A DNA stretch of 64,000 bases from Clonostachys chloroleuca (lineage: Eukaryota > Ascomycota > Sordariomycetes > Hypocreales > Bionectriaceae). The position numbers and the translations under genes are program-made. The stretch is from contig JBANAY010000004.1 in assembly GCA_037952775.1 (NCBI GenBank), positions 10,540,001 through 10,604,000 of the forward strand, in the 5' to 3' direction. The notes under the pieces are model-generated. The model was not told the origin of the DNA. It did no database searches and saw only the letters and a list, made by a program, of their open reading frames with translations. Numbering within the stretch: position 1 is the first letter of the stretch; every line of letters starts with the position of its first letter. Positions 1 through 11,265 of this stretch are shown in pieces.

Positions 1-1252
1 ATAGGCGGGGCTGTACCAATAGCACCACCCCAATGGCGGGGCCAGCGGCAGTGCGCCCCAAAGGTGGGTGATCTGAGTGAAGCGCTGCAAGCTAAACTTC
101 AACAGGAAACCAGACCTCGTAGAAATAAGGTTTGTTTGGCAGTTTTTGAGTCAAATGGTACCAATTAGCATGTGTCGAGAATGCAGGCCTCCAGCTAGCA
201 CCGACTTAGCCGGAGGACCATCGCATAAGCAACTATCAAAACCATTTTCCATCGCATCGCGTAATATTCTGAGTACTGCATCTGGATCCCTAATGCCTCC
301 TATCATCCAGTCGGAGGCTCTGCGTTTCAACCAATGATTGTGCGTGTGGAAACAACAGGGAGCTACCCCACATCACCGATACTACAATGCCAGCTGGCTG
401 ATTACCGCAGCGAAGGTGATTCGTCTCAGCATGTCGCATGTTTACCACTTCACTCTAGCTGCCTTTTGCAATTGTTTCTGCATCAATAAACCCCGGACAA
501 TGTTACTCCAAATAGGTGTGATGCGAATAGGATTATTAGAGTCGCCGTGCTAGTGCGTGCAGGGTCTGGGGCAATCCGTGGGTCTAGCAACGGGAGGAGT
601 GGAGCAGCCGCTTAAAGCCGGTGGGCCATCCCTAAAAGCCAGCCGGTGGACCGATTCTTCCCACCCACCCAAAATCGCACATGCAGCCACCAATCCGACC
701 ATCAAGTATGGGTGTGAAGTTAGAAACGCATAATCCAGTGTTGGGAACTATGGGGCAAGCAATTCGCGGTCAAGGAGACCCGGTTCATGATTTGGTTCGG
801 AGGCCTGCGTTCTGGTGTGGGTGCCTACCCATATTTTTCGGGTGATCGGAAAACTCCCCGGCCCTTGGCGGTGCCGAACAGCAAATCCCTTGCACTTAAC
901 AATTTATTATTAGCTAACGGCTGCAGCTAGCTAGTGAGCACCGTGCGAGAAAACAGACGGCCCGAGAAGAAGAATGACGCACCGTGCTGGGCACAAGCGG
1001 GCACTAACACAAGCACTAAAACAGCTCCCGAAGCACACCAAATGTGCTACCAAGTGCCGAGCAACTATTAAGGCACCTTACCTATAAGAAACCGTCGGGT
1101 ATTGAGACAGAGCTCCAGGTCTTCTGCCATGACGCTCCTCCCCCTCACTCAGCTCATTCATCGTCTCTGTCGCCCGCGTGCGCCATCTCCCATCCACGAA
1201 GCTGTTGCCAGCCCACCGTGCTCCTTCTCCGTCGATCGCCTTTCCGGCAAAA
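1..1252. other. Intergenic region and 5' flank of the first gene
   Basis: No convincing gene is visible. Short open frames around 77-553 have no recognisable motif and look like chance. The last 120 bases before the ATG at 1253 are rich in C and T (cctccccctcactc), a common feature of fungal leaders, and probably contain the 5' UTR of the next gene. Confidence 0.5.
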
Positions 1253-2449
1253 ATGGCTTCCGTCCCCCATCCGAATGTGGTGCAAGATGCGGTGCCGGTT
1301 CCTGAAGCACCCCCAGAGCCAGAGGACTTCCACTTCGACTGGAGCAGGGTTCCAGCTTATAGGGGCGCTTGGGCCAACGAACCCATTATCTGCACCGATG
1401 ATGAGGACGACCGGTCTGAAATAATCATAAACGACCCTGATCTATTTCGCTACCCTCTCGACAATGGCGAACTCCAACGCCTCTTTTATCCTCTGCGCAT
1501 GCCAAACGCTGGCTGGCGCTACCTGCTGGAATTTGGTCAAGAGGTAAGGAGACTGTCCAGATACGTCGAAACCCACCCCGACTTCAGCATGCGAGCAATC
1601 GAATACCTGCGCGGCCCCCACGACACGGGAATGCGCCAGTCAATCATCATCCGACACTATATCAAGAAGCGGTGGGAACGTCTAGGCGTCTGGAACCATC
1701 TCTGGGGTATTCCTGGTCGTCTCAATCCGGGAGTGATCGACCACACGGATTTTTGGGTGTGGGATTGGGAGCGTCCATATGCCATCCGCGACCCAGACCA
1801 CCCTCTTCGACGTATGCTTCGTCTTCGTCAAGGACTTCGGCAGGGACAGGCCGGCCCCCGTCCCCCACACGGCACCCTCGCCAGTGATGCTTCAGCCCGT
1901 GAGGCGGAAGCCTTCCTGCTGTCTCGGCCGTTCTTCATGCTGAGACTCGAGGAGTACGAGGAGTTACAGCGTATGGGACGGGGCAACGACAGTTGGGATG
2001 AGGACAAGATCGTCAGGGAGCGTTGGTATGAAAGGAACGACTGGAAGGAGGAGTGGAACGACCTTGACGGTGACGGTAATTGTCTCCCTGGCTGGACCTG
2101 GCCCCACGAATATCCCGAGTCGGAGGTTCCCCCCTACGAGGAACTCAATTCAGTGGAGGATATTGAGTTTACTCCTTCCGAAGCCGATGCTCTGGAGGAA
2201 ACTGACAGATACGAGTTAAATGTGGCCAGTGTGGATGAGATGAGATTGCGGGGGGCTATGAGTCCGGAGGTGATGAGACATTACGCTATGATACGGGAGA
2301 TTGTCAGACGGGGGGGTACACCAAGTCCTGGAATGGTGCGGTTTTTACGATCCATGCAGCATCAACTAACGGGTAGCGGTTGGGGGGTGGTGGCGGCTTG
2401 GCTAGCTGGCCAACCCTTGAACCCCGACGACTTGACGGGAAGAGCTTAG
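1253..2449 (+). CDS. Hypothetical protein, acidic and Trp/Arg rich, 398 aa
   Basis: One uninterrupted frame. I place the start at the ATG at 1253 (context aaaATGGCT), just after the CT-rich leader. The frame is open further upstream, to an ATG at 1178, but those 25 residues are low-complexity. The N-terminus is proline and acid rich. The centre has many Trp, Arg and Tyr residues (IIIRHYIKKRWERLG near residue 130, then FWVWDWERP). A second acidic stretch with DGDGNCLPGWTWPHEYPESE lies near 275-300. No signal peptide, membrane segment or catalytic motif is recognised. The length, codon quality and lack of stops argue for a real intronless gene. I cannot assign a function. Confidence 0.75.
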   Translation: MASVPHPNVVQDAVPVPEAPPEPEDFHFDWSRVPAYRGAWANEPIICTDDEDDRSEIIINDPDLFRYPLDNGELQRLFYPLRMPNAGWRYLLEFGQEVRRLSRYVETHPDFSMRAIEYLRGPHDTGMRQSIIIRHYIKKRWERLGVWNHLWGIPGRLNPGVIDHTDFWVWDWERPYAIRDPDHPLRRMLRLRQGLRQGQAGPRPPHGTLASDASAREAEAFLLSRPFFMLRLEEYEELQRMGRGNDSWDEDKIVRERWYERNDWKEEWNDLDGDGNCLPGWTWPHEYPESEVPPYEELNSVEDIEFTPSEADALEETDRYELNVASVDEMRLRGAMSPEVMRHYAMIREIVRRGGTPSPGMVRFLRSMQHQLTGSGWGVVAAWLAGQPLNPDDLTGRA

Positions 2450-4660
2450 ACCTGGTTGGCCCACCAGCATCTCGAAACAGAACCTGGTGAAACGTACCTC
2501 GGGCTGTGCTAGACGCTGTTGAATGATGAGCCCATGATTATTGACGCCAACTCCAGCTAGGTAGATGAAAGAGTGTAGGATAAATGAGGATTTCACGAAT
2601 GGCTTATTTTTGCCTTTGGTTTTCATTGTTTTGAGATGTCCGGTCTGGCATCTTCTGTTGCTGTCTTTTTCTTTTCTGTGGGAGTCGAGCTACTCGAACT
2701 CTCACATAACGAGCTCATGATTGTTTCATTTTCTTTGGGATTAAGCGATCATTATTGGCCACGGCGCTCGTGTTCATGGCAACCAGCTGATGTTTCTAGA
2801 TTGCTCCAGGTCGCATCCCATCCTGTTTCTTTCCTTATGGTTGTCGTTTAGGCTAGGTATGGTCATTATTGCTACGCTATTCTAGCACGAGGTATTATCT
2901 TCTTGGCTTCGCTAGCAAGCAGAGATGAGACGACAATCGATTTTTCTTTGATGACTCTAAGTATCTCAACCCCGCGGGCGGCGATCAAGCACGAATAAGA
3001 CGTAGAGTGCCCAGCATCATGAGCTACTCTGCCGTGAATCCGGGATTGAAGTACGTTCATCTATCACAGTCCCGTACCTTCAAGTAAGTTAAGTTTTAAA
3101 CTAGTTTACAACTACTCGGCATTAGCTACCTAAGGTACCGTACGAATGATCAGAACGCTCCTTCTAGACTAATCTTAGCTCCTCATGGAAAGGCCCTTTG
3201 ACCCTTCTCTATCTTCCGGACGTACTCAAGTTGTGTTTCCATTTCGTCGACTGGGAGGAGCTGCGTGACTTTGTGAATATCAGGCTCGGCCTCAAGGAGC
3301 TGCTGCAGCTACTTCATTCCGCGTTTCGGGTTCGGATGACGCTTGATATGGGCGTCTATGGCCTTATGCAGGTCTTCGAACGTGGAATTTTCCATGGTGA
3401 AATCAAGTGCGCGTGCGTGAGGTAGAATTTCGATCGTTTGTATTCGGTTGTGTGAGCATGGTCCGGCTACTAGCTAGACGATGCTGAAAGCGTCACTGCC
3501 GCTTTCTCTTCGTCAGCGGACTTCTATACCGACTCCAGCCAGTCCTCGATCCTATTGCTAACCAGGGCAACCAATGATGGTTGGCTATCGTCGTCGTCAT
3601 CGTCGTCGCCAACCGGGAGCTCGGGATAGTTGGCCGTCTCTGACACTGATCCCACACAGATCCATGGAACCGTGGTTTTGCTGTCCGCGATTCTGGTTCT
3701 GTTACTGTCTGCATACCGCGCTTACTGTGCTGAATTCTGCCTGGGTCCTTCCTAGTATGTATGCTGGGTCGCTTTTGTCGTTGTCCTCGCGATCATCTGG
3801 CTAAGTATTGGCGAAAAAACGGTCGACTTTTGGGAAACACTGAATCAGTATCTGGTGCGGTTGCTGTCTCGAAGTGTACTGCCCCGATGTATAAAATGTA
3901 CATGCAGGCTCCGTCTGGGCCACGTGATTTCCCCTAGATACCTTTCCATCGTACAAACCTCTCTTCAGCCAATTCAACCTGCAACGACACCTTCAACGGC
4001 AGCAACTTCTGCCCAATCCGCTGTGCAAACGGATCAGTTGACGCCGATGGACCAATTGTTACCCGAATCTCCTCAGCAATCGGATCAATTTTCAGTGATA
4101 CATGAAGAGGACGTGATAATCCGATCGAGACATCAACCAATCTTTCCTACTCGGTGGACACAGAGAACCAGAAGAGCGTGGCTGACGAGATGATCAGCGA
4201 CACGACCAAGCCGACGACCCCACGTACCTATGTTCGGTCAACCGGCTCAAACGAAGCGAGTGTTGTTCAATCGACAATCCGACATTTAATCCGCTACTTA
4301 GGTACCTGCCTACCTAGGTACCTTAACTTAGACAGTCTGTTCTTGCTCTACCCACTAGACAAGGTGGCACCTGCGTGAGAGTTTGCTACCTCCTTCCATG
4401 TACCTAGGTAGGTGGCGAAACACAGTACGTGCCCGGGTCTAAGTTGACATCTTTCTGTTTGTTTCCTTTCTCCTCTCCCTCCTCCTCCTCTTCTTCTTCA
4501 TTTAACAGCATTCATTTTTCATTCTTACTATCCTTACGCTATCCTTATTCTATTCTTAACCATTATCTCTACATTGTAAGTTCTTGAGGGAATGGTCAAT
4601 GAGCTGATCCTAACGAGCGTGCCATAGATGGGTACACGGCTCCGGCCAGTCAAGAAGGCA
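2450..4660. other. Intergenic region, no supported gene
   Basis: Only short overlapping frames occur (for example 3198-3425 and 3855-4193), without motifs. Several copies of the palindromic string TACCTAGGTA or near variants lie at 4295-4325 and 4399-4412. A CT-rich tract at 4455-4500 (ctccctcctcctcctcttcttc) resembles a fungal promoter or leader, but no intact plus-strand gene follows it. Confidence 0.4.
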
Positions 4661-4877
4661 GAGGCAGCCCTATCCAGGGCTGCCTGAACAAAATCCCGCC
4701 ATGACCAACTCGCTGAGGTTTCCAAGGCACTCGAGCTCCTTTGGCTCTGTATGCAGGTACCCGTTAGCTACGTCTAGCTGGAAAACCTTCAGTGCTGCAT
4801 AGTAAACTAACTTGACTATGCACAGGCGAGCCTCGACATGGGCCGCCGGAACAGCCCGGCGGGCTACTCTCCGATTG

Positions 4878-5575
4878 CTAAGGACTTTGCCTTGGGCAAG
4901 GCCCAAAGCTGCGACCAACGTATGCCACGCTGCTTAAGCGTCGTGCTCGGCAGAGTATGTCTCTCCCTTGGATATTGGCGACCGCGGCTCTTGCGTATTG
5001 TACTGGCCTTGCCACCCTGAGTTTAGTGACACCGAGATGGAGGTTGGGATAGGTTCTACCCATAGTGGGAGGTTGTCCTGGGAGACTGAAAGGGAGAATT
5101 TCTCGCGGAATCACATAAATGCGCGTATATTCCTTGGGGTGTAGAGGCTCCCATGGGTCTGCGCCCCTCTGGGAGAAGAACTCATTTCGCGAACGGGTGG
5201 GGAAGCGTGAGCTGGATGTTTCGAGGACTGCTGTGTGGAAGTCAATCTGGTCATCCTCAGTATAGCCAGCGCTAGTATCGCTGGGGACCTCGCGACCTTG
5301 CACCAGCTGGGTACGTACGGAAGAGTACTCTTGCGCGGACTCAAAGACCAGGCCCGATAACGTACTCTTCTCCGTATATTTTTTTACTGCCTCTTTGAGG
5401 ACTGTTGCCGGTGCATACTGGAGATCGCCTGGCTTTGCATCCTGACCAGATCTATCCGTGAGCTTATTGGTATTACCCTTGCAATTATGGACAACATATA
5501 AGAAGGACACGATAGCTCCATATAAATCATCAAATAAATAGTCGCCAAAGGCAGCATCATTTGCACCCTTAGGAT
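4878..5575 (-). pseudogene. Unrecognised protein fragment (open minus-strand frame)
   Basis: A minus-strand frame of more than 210 codons is open from the AT-rich edge near 5575 down to 4878. No ATG begins it. It continues upstream without an ATG into sequence with RIP-like stops, reading HPKGANDAAFGDYLF then SFLYVVHNCKGNTNK. GC content falls sharply at about 5500, so the 5' part of the gene appears eroded or cut by the repeat island. An overlapping minus-strand frame at 4670-4918 may be its continuation after a frameshift. No motif is recognised. It may be a host gene truncated by the neighbouring repeats or part of an old element. Confidence 0.35.
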
Positions 5576-6330
5576 GCCGGAGTAGCTATCTCGGATTAAT
5601 AGGTCGAGTGAGGATACTTTGGCCCGCTGGCGCAGTACTCGGCCCAAATACCATAAGCTGTACAGCATTTGCTACAATAGTTATTATGGAATTTATCTTG
5701 TCCTCCTCGGGCGCATCAGCCAATTGTAGTTGCGAATTTATTATAATAATAAAGATTAGTGTATTAATATGCTTGATAATAGTGGTGATCATACTTACCT
5801 ATTCCGGATGTTTGGATAGCTCCTTCATAATGCGCCCAGGTTCGATATACTCTAACTTTGATGTTTTACACGTTATCAGAAGAGCGTTATAACCATCCTC
5901 GATCAAGTTCTGCAACGCTCCAGAGTCGGAAGAGGGGGCGTCTGTATTCTTATTTAAAAAGAATACTCTATAGAATATTCCCTGAACTCTCTAAATTAAA
6001 AGGAAATATAGCTGATATTATGAAATTTAAAAAGTACTTATAAATTATATAGGAGGCTATTCCCCAGAGCTTTATTAATACCCTGTTAGACTTAATACCC
6101 TGTTATATAGCTATAGTATATTAAGCAAAAGGCTTATATTTAAAATATTAAAGACCTGCCCCTAATAGTTATTAGAAATAAGGTACTTTAATTTATACTA
6201 TTTATTTACTTTATTAAGAGGTATTGAATTCCTTGGAATATAACCTAAATATAGCAGCCGGAGGTAGGTGCGTTAACTCTTTTGGAATATAGGTTTACTA
6301 TAAACCTGCTCCCGCTACTTATATATTTTA
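5576..6330. repeat. AT-rich RIP-degraded sequence
   Basis: The sequence is dominated by TpA and poor in CpA/TpG, with short homopolymers and no coding frame of note. This is the base pattern left by RIP on duplicated DNA. I cannot name the parent element. Confidence 0.5.
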
Positions 6331-6339
6331 AAAGGTCAA

Positions 6340-7090
6340 GGTCTCCAGTATAGGGTAGACCAGCTGTAGGGTAAGCTGGGTCTAGGGTAGATAAAGCCTA
6401 TAGGGTAGGCTCTGAAATACTAGAGAAGGATCGTTTGAAAAGGCGTAGTAGAAGGTGCGGGCTCTATAAGAGAAAATAAAGCTCTATCAGCTACAGGGTA
6501 GCTAAGAAAGATAGACTGTAGGGTAGATAAAAGAGTGTATTGGTGACTTATAGAATCTCTATCTAGCAGGGAGGAAGCCCTGTACTTATAGGTATTTCCA
6601 GGCCGTAAGGGCCCTGAAGATAACACGTTGCCTTCTGTAATACGGGCTCATAACCGCTATAAGGTTCTCGTACAGAGGGATACGAGACCGCTAATACAGA
6701 TACTACAGCGGATACGAAGTCCGCTAATACAGCTGCTATAGTGGTTATAAGGTTCACTAAACTAAGTGCTAAGGTTCTCGTATAGCGGATACGAGGTCTG
6801 CTAATACAAGCGCTGCAGCGGACCCGAAGTCCGCTAATGCAGCTGCTTCAGCGCAATACGGGATCGCTAGCACAGACGCCACAGCGGCCGTTACAGCAGT
6901 TGTGACCGCTAACGCAATTGCCCCAACGGGCAGCCACAGTGGGTTGGGCCAGTAGCTTCAGAGGGCTTCCAGCTTTGGAGAGCCCTAAGTTAGTTATTTC
7001 ATTCCTCCTTACCCTATACCAATCTGAGATCATTTAATCAACTGATATAGGGTAATCTAGATCTACCCTATAGTCTATAGGGTAAATCTC
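6340..7090. repeat. AGGGTA-rich DNA around an array of CGCTA-type palindromes
   Basis: Motifs tagggtag/tagggtaa recur at about 6350-6410, 6490-6530 and 7040-7085. Between them, at about 6640-6930, lies a run of short inverted repeats. Clear examples are agcggatacgaagtccgct at 6707-6725, its RIP-like variant at 6784-6802, and agcggacccgaagtccgct at 6817-6835. Each has an AGCGGA...TCCGCT stem. The array is much richer in GC than its surroundings. The same pairing of motifs recurs at 59275-59665. I do not know its origin. Confidence 0.6.
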
Positions 7091-7121
7091 AACAATATAA
7101 GGTCCAGAGCAGCTTCTAATT

Positions 7122-7627
7122 TGTGACGGTTGGAGCAGGTGGGTTGTTATTGGCGACAGGAGCGTGCTGCTGCTGAGCTTGAGGTACTGCGGCGGCTATA
7201 ATGTCTTCTTCGTTATTGTACAGCGATTGAGATAAAGTAATCGGCTGAACAAGAGTTATCAATGTGTGACGGTTGGATGACTTATACTGGACGGGGTCTA
7301 GGGTAGGTCGGGGTTGAACGAATTAGAGTATTATTCTGAGTAGCGCGATCAGGTTGTCTTAGGCTGTATAATACGAGTTACTATTAATATGCGAGTATTG
7401 TGGAGCTAGTAATAATAGAGGTGTAGATGATTGTATTAATAACTGTCTGAAAGAGTGTTCTATCTAGTAAAATAAATATATATATATACTAAGGGATTAT
7501 TGAGGCTTGGTAATGATCCTGAGTTGAGGATTATGAGGATTATCATAAGATCCGAATGATCCAGTTGTGGTTGGAGAGAAAAAGTGGGGTCCACATGTAA
7601 CGGTGCACGTTGGTCAAATTCGTAACA
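7122..7627 (-). mobile_element. Truncated Gypsy-type element with target duplication TAATT
   Basis: A full LTR occupies 7265-7627 (TGTGACGGTTGG...AATTCGTAACA, 363 bp). It is preceded by about 130 bp of internal sequence and by a second TGTGACGGTTGGA at 7122. The unit is bounded by TAATT at 7117-7121 and at 7628-7632, a 5-bp target duplication. Homology with the RIP-mutated elements at 38-58 kb shows that coding runs on the minus strand, so 7265-7627 is the 5' LTR. The internal piece, read on the minus strand, gives SLYNNEEDIIAAAV and a Gln/Pro-rich stretch, probably the start of Gag. The left LTR is reduced to about 13 bp. The copy is only lightly RIP-mutated. Confidence 0.8.
7265..7627 (-). 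repeat. Gypsy LTR, variant A
   Basis: 363 bp, ending TG...CA as read on the plus strand. The left 240 bp are shared with every other Gypsy LTR in the window. The right 120 bp (from ctaagggattattgaggc to cgtaaca) are shared only with the split LTR at 49147-57140. In coding orientation the variable end is U3 and the shared end is R-U5. Confidence 0.85.
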
Positions 7628-7687
7628 TAATTTAGCTAGCTATTCTTCTGTAGTAAGAAGGTATTTATAAGAGCAGTCTTAAAAAGG

Positions 7688-8063
7688 TGTTATGAACAAA
7701 GTATATGCCTACCGCATCACGTGGTATACCCTACTTTTCTCACTAATAAGAGATAGATTACTCCGGATCATTAGTGAGCCTGAATAATCCTCAGCTAAAC
7801 TTACTCTGGATTACCAGTAAGCTATTGTAAGCCCTTAGTATATATATATATTTATTTTACTAGATAGAATACTCTTTCAGATAGTTATCAATAATATCAT
7901 CTATATATCTATTATTACTAGCTCCATAATACTCATATATTGATAGTAACTTATATTGTACAGCCTAAGATAACCTGATCGCACTACTCAGAACAATACT
8001 CTGATTGGTTTAACCCCGACCTACCCTAGACCCCCGTCCAGTATAAGTCATCCAACCGTTACA
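7688..8063 (+). mobile_element. Solo Gypsy LTR, variant B, target duplication AAAGG
   Basis: 376 bp from TGTTATGAAC to CCAACCGTTACA. AAAGG lies directly on both sides (7683-7687 and 8064-8068), so this is a solo LTR left after recombination between two LTRs. Orientation is opposite to the neighbouring element at 7122-7627. The right 240 bp match the shared R-U5 part of the family. The left part matches the U3 of the LTRs at 38468 and 58266 but keeps its C and G residues, so it is barely touched by RIP. Confidence 0.85.
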
Positions 8064-9220
8064 AAAGGAAGCCCTATACTAATACCTACTAAGGGCCCTT
8101 ATAGGTATAGTATTCTAATCCCTCTTACTACTGTAGCTAATTACCCCTATCTATAGCTCCTATATAATTATTATAATTAGCTGATAGATAGCCTCTATAG
8201 ATATATTATCTAGCTAATAAATTTAAACTATTTATTAGATTTAAGCTAGTTATTTCTAGCTTAAATTATTATCTATATCTCTTATATCTCCTTAGCTACT
8301 TTCTTCTTAAAGAACTTCTATACTCTTTCTATAGCTAACTTAGATTATAGATTATTAATAGAACTAGTAGTCTCTCTAGCTATACTAACTTAGAACTAGC
8401 TACTTCTAGCTCTTTAAGAAAAGAAATTTAATAATTGATCCTTTGCTTAGTCGCATTATGCCATGTTATCTTCAACTACCTAGGTAGAAGGTTCTTCAAT
8501 AAACAATTTTCATACCACAACTATCCTACTCCAGTCCTATTCTGATCCAATTGTTCACTCGTGCGAAATTCAACTCCCCGGCGTGACTCTGTCCAACGCA
8601 CTTCGGTTACTTGAAAGTCGAACAAAATTCTGCAGAGTTTGGTGCATAATTAAGCCGTAATTTGTTCATGGAGATCAGTATATTATTACAGTAGAGCACC
8701 TCCTCCTGCCCAAGCCCTTCAAAATTGGCGAGATTGCGGAAGCAGCTTTCCGACCGAAGGCTTGACCGATGACCATCTCAAGTTCAAACAACACCCCCTC
8801 GCTATTTTGCTGGGCTGGGAGAAATGTAAGCAAACAGCCGATTGGGAGCGACAGCATGGGAATTGCCCAAACTGTTGCCTGAGCTGCCTGGAAGCATGAT
8901 ACGAACTGGCTAATCTTGCAACGGTACTTTGCTTGCCTGAATTCAATCTGACATGAGTGGTGGCGGTAAGAAGTCTTTGGTGTTGGAGACAAGGAGAATA
9001 AGCCCCTAGGTAATCCATCCCACGATTGCAAGTTTACTTCAAGCCACCCCTTTAGAAATCAAAGTCTACAAGCTTTTCTAAAATCACGACCTGAATCAAC
9101 GGACTGACTCTTCAACTCCTTGTTCTTCTGGGTGAGTGCATTCGCCTGTAATGACCTGACCTTGGGCACGATAAACACCCACCACTACAACGTCTTGTTT
9201 GCTCTCCCTCTCTAGCGTAG
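8064..9220. other. RIP-degraded sequence, then intergenic DNA
   Basis: From 8064 to about 8440 the DNA is TpA-rich and non-coding, like the other RIP tracts; the parent element is not recognisable. From 8450 the base composition returns to normal. A minus-strand frame at 8675-9031 lacks motifs and I do not support it as a gene. A possible plus-strand intron (GTGAGTGCATT at 9131 to CTCTCTAG at 9215) suggests the leader of the small gene that follows. Confidence 0.4.
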
Positions 9221-9559
9221 GCATTTAAGTGCTCTGGCCAAGGCTACTGGTACTCACTGGGTTGCCTCGAGCTTGGAAAAATTTGGATTGGTGTAAGAGT
9301 GCCAATCATCAATGAGCAGTGCAAACGCGACCTCGACGTCAAGATCCAACGAGAGCAAGGCCTGAGGCAAAAGCTCGAGGAACAGCGCCGCAAGATGGAG
9401 GAGATTATGGCTCGGATATACCAGGCGACCCGTGAACAGATCTCCTCGTTGACGGACGCCGCGAGGGCGAAACGAGGAAAGGGACGGGTAATGAGCAACA
9501 TCGAGGCGGAGCTAGAAGTACAAGCGGAGGTCGTCCAGAGATTGGACGCTACATCGTGA
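9221..9559 (+). CDS. Small coiled-coil protein or 3' exon of one
   Basis: The frame is open from 9221 to the stop at 9557-9559 with no in-frame ATG, so the true start must lie in an upstream exon. A splice acceptor at about 9215 is a candidate. The C-terminal 75 residues are strongly helical and charged (QREQGLRQKLEEQRRKMEEI, then AELEVQAEVVQRL), typical of a coiled coil. No family is recognised. It could also be the remnant of a larger gene. The opposite-strand frame across it looks like its shadow. Confidence 0.4.
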   Translation, partial: AFKCSGQGYWYSLGCLELGKIWIGVRVPIINEQCKRDLDVKIQREQGLRQKLEEQRRKMEEIMARIYQATREQISSLTDAARAKRGKGRVMSNIEAELEVQAEVVQRLDATS

Positions 9560-9641
9560 AGCACGGGGGGAGCGGGGAGCAGTGGGAGGCTTGGAGCAAG
9601 ACTTACTTGATCCGTTTGACCTTGAGAGTTTTGTTTGTTAG

Positions 9642-11265
9642 TTAGTTTACTGGCGGATTCTTGAGCAAGTTTGTATGAAGCCATCGCCAGGGCCTCGAGG
9701 AGCCAAGAATGAACCCTCCTCCACAGACGAATACTATGATTAATCCTGGTACAAGCCCAGCTACGCGGAATCTTCTCTCCCACGCCGCCACCGATTGAAA
9801 GACCCGAGAGGAGAGCTTAGAGAGGCCAGCAGGAAGCCAGCCAGTGGTGCGTGGGCATTCCCCTCGAGCAAGACGCTGGACGTCAGCCTTGTATGCCTCG
9901 CCGTCGCTGACCTTCCTCGCAACCAACTCCGCTCGACGGGGATCCCTCCCCATGAACTCTCCGACGCGCTCCTGTAAATCTTCCGAGTTCCCCTGGAAAT
10001 GCATAAGCCAGTCAACATGCATCCAGCTCTCCAAGGCGTTGGCGACGAGGAAACCTTGCCTCTCCTGCGCGCTATCCCACTCGTCTGCGAGCATCGTGCT
10101 GCCGTATGCATCCAGCTCCCTCTGCCGGACGATGTCGAGAAAGTCTTGAAACGTTCTGAGAAAGCGATCATAGAATAAGGGTCGGGAGAGCAGCGTGACA
10201 TCGGCGTACTCCAGCCATAGCGGGGGCTTAAAGAATTGACGTGGGACGACACGACTCCATTCCCAGTCCAAGACACTAACAATGCTCCCTTGGTCGTTAA
10301 GGAGAAGATTGAAAGGCTGGAAGTCTCCATGAACCAGTACGAAAGGGCCTCGATCATCATCTTCAGCTCGCCAATCCTCTACAAGCTCGCGGAAGCTGTG
10401 AAGATGATAGAGATATTCCTCGCCTATGCCATCACCTTCAGGGACGGAGCTTCGGCTCTCGGCGAAGGCGTTGTCCGCAAGATCATGCAGCATATCAATA
10501 TAGTTGCTCGCAGATCGTAACGGCCCGCCTCCGCCATATCGGGCGAGAACCCGTGACGGCCGCAAGCGCTCCAGAGCCTGCGCATTTAGGTCGATTGTTG
10601 CGATCGGGTTGCCGACGGTGAAGCTACCGTCTTCTCGGTGCGTCAGGCGGCCGATGGCATCCAGTTCTAACCTTCTGAGCTGGATGAAGATATCGGCTAG
10701 GGAGATATAGAACCGTACCAGTCGTTCCGGTGTGAACTCTTGATATGTCTTATACGAGAGCTTCTCCCCTTCGACGTACTCGAGGATCATGAATGTTGGG
10801 AAAGATTTGGTCTTGTCGTTGATAGCGTATGCGATTACTTTCGGTATGGGGATCGACGTCCTTTCAGAAACTAGCCTAAGAGACCCTTGACTGTCAGTAT
10901 CATGTTATATATAGTTCCTCGAGGCTTTTCCGGTCTGCTCACTTCATTGCGGCTATTTCGCCTTCCAGCTTCTTGTCGGCGCCAAACGGTAGACATGGGG
11001 CCAACGGGATCCGTACAACCCACTTGTCCCATGCCCCTGGAGGTGAAGACAGAGGGAAGCGAATGAAGTAGCAGATATTGTAGCTCCCACGGAGGGGTTC
11101 CTGGAAGAACTCGCCATCGGATTGGCTAGGGTGGTACGAGGCTGCGAGTCGGCGAATGTCGTCTGTGCGGATGGACTGGATGAACTTGTCGCGTGTGTCG
11201 CGCAGCTCCTTCTCGATGATTACATCTTGGAGATGTGTGGGATTGTTATAGGCTGATTCAGCCAT
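9642..11265 (-). CDS. APH-family phosphotransferase (kinase-like), two exons, 518 aa
   Basis: Exons run 11265-10943 and 10875-9642, with a 67-bp intron GTGAGC...TCTTAG that restores the frame (AATGAA|G CTA). The family transfers phosphate from ATP to small molecules or proteins; fungal members mostly have no known substrate. The protein kinase-like signature is present: the brenner motif VHGDFQPFNLLL around His290, followed by the metal-binding segment SVLDWEWS. The N-lobe carries GSYNICYFIRF and WVVRIPL. Unusually, the C-terminus has a hydrophobic segment (VAGLVPGLIIVFVCGGGFIL) that could anchor it in a membrane, after about 60 residues beyond the kinase fold. It is the first of three APH-like genes within 15 kb. 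Confidence 0.85.

Noticed and set aside
6640..6930. Regular short repeats considered as a CRISPR array
   Set aside because: Eukaryotic context; units are palindromes with variable spacing and there are no cas genes.
6340..7085. AGGGTA words considered as internal telomere repeats
   Set aside because: They are not in tandem TTAGGG order and are spaced irregularly, so they do not represent a telomere.
9244..9783. Minus-strand frame of 179 codons
   Set aside because: Overlaps both the coiled-coil frame and the 3' end of the APH-like gene; composition is that of a shadow frame.
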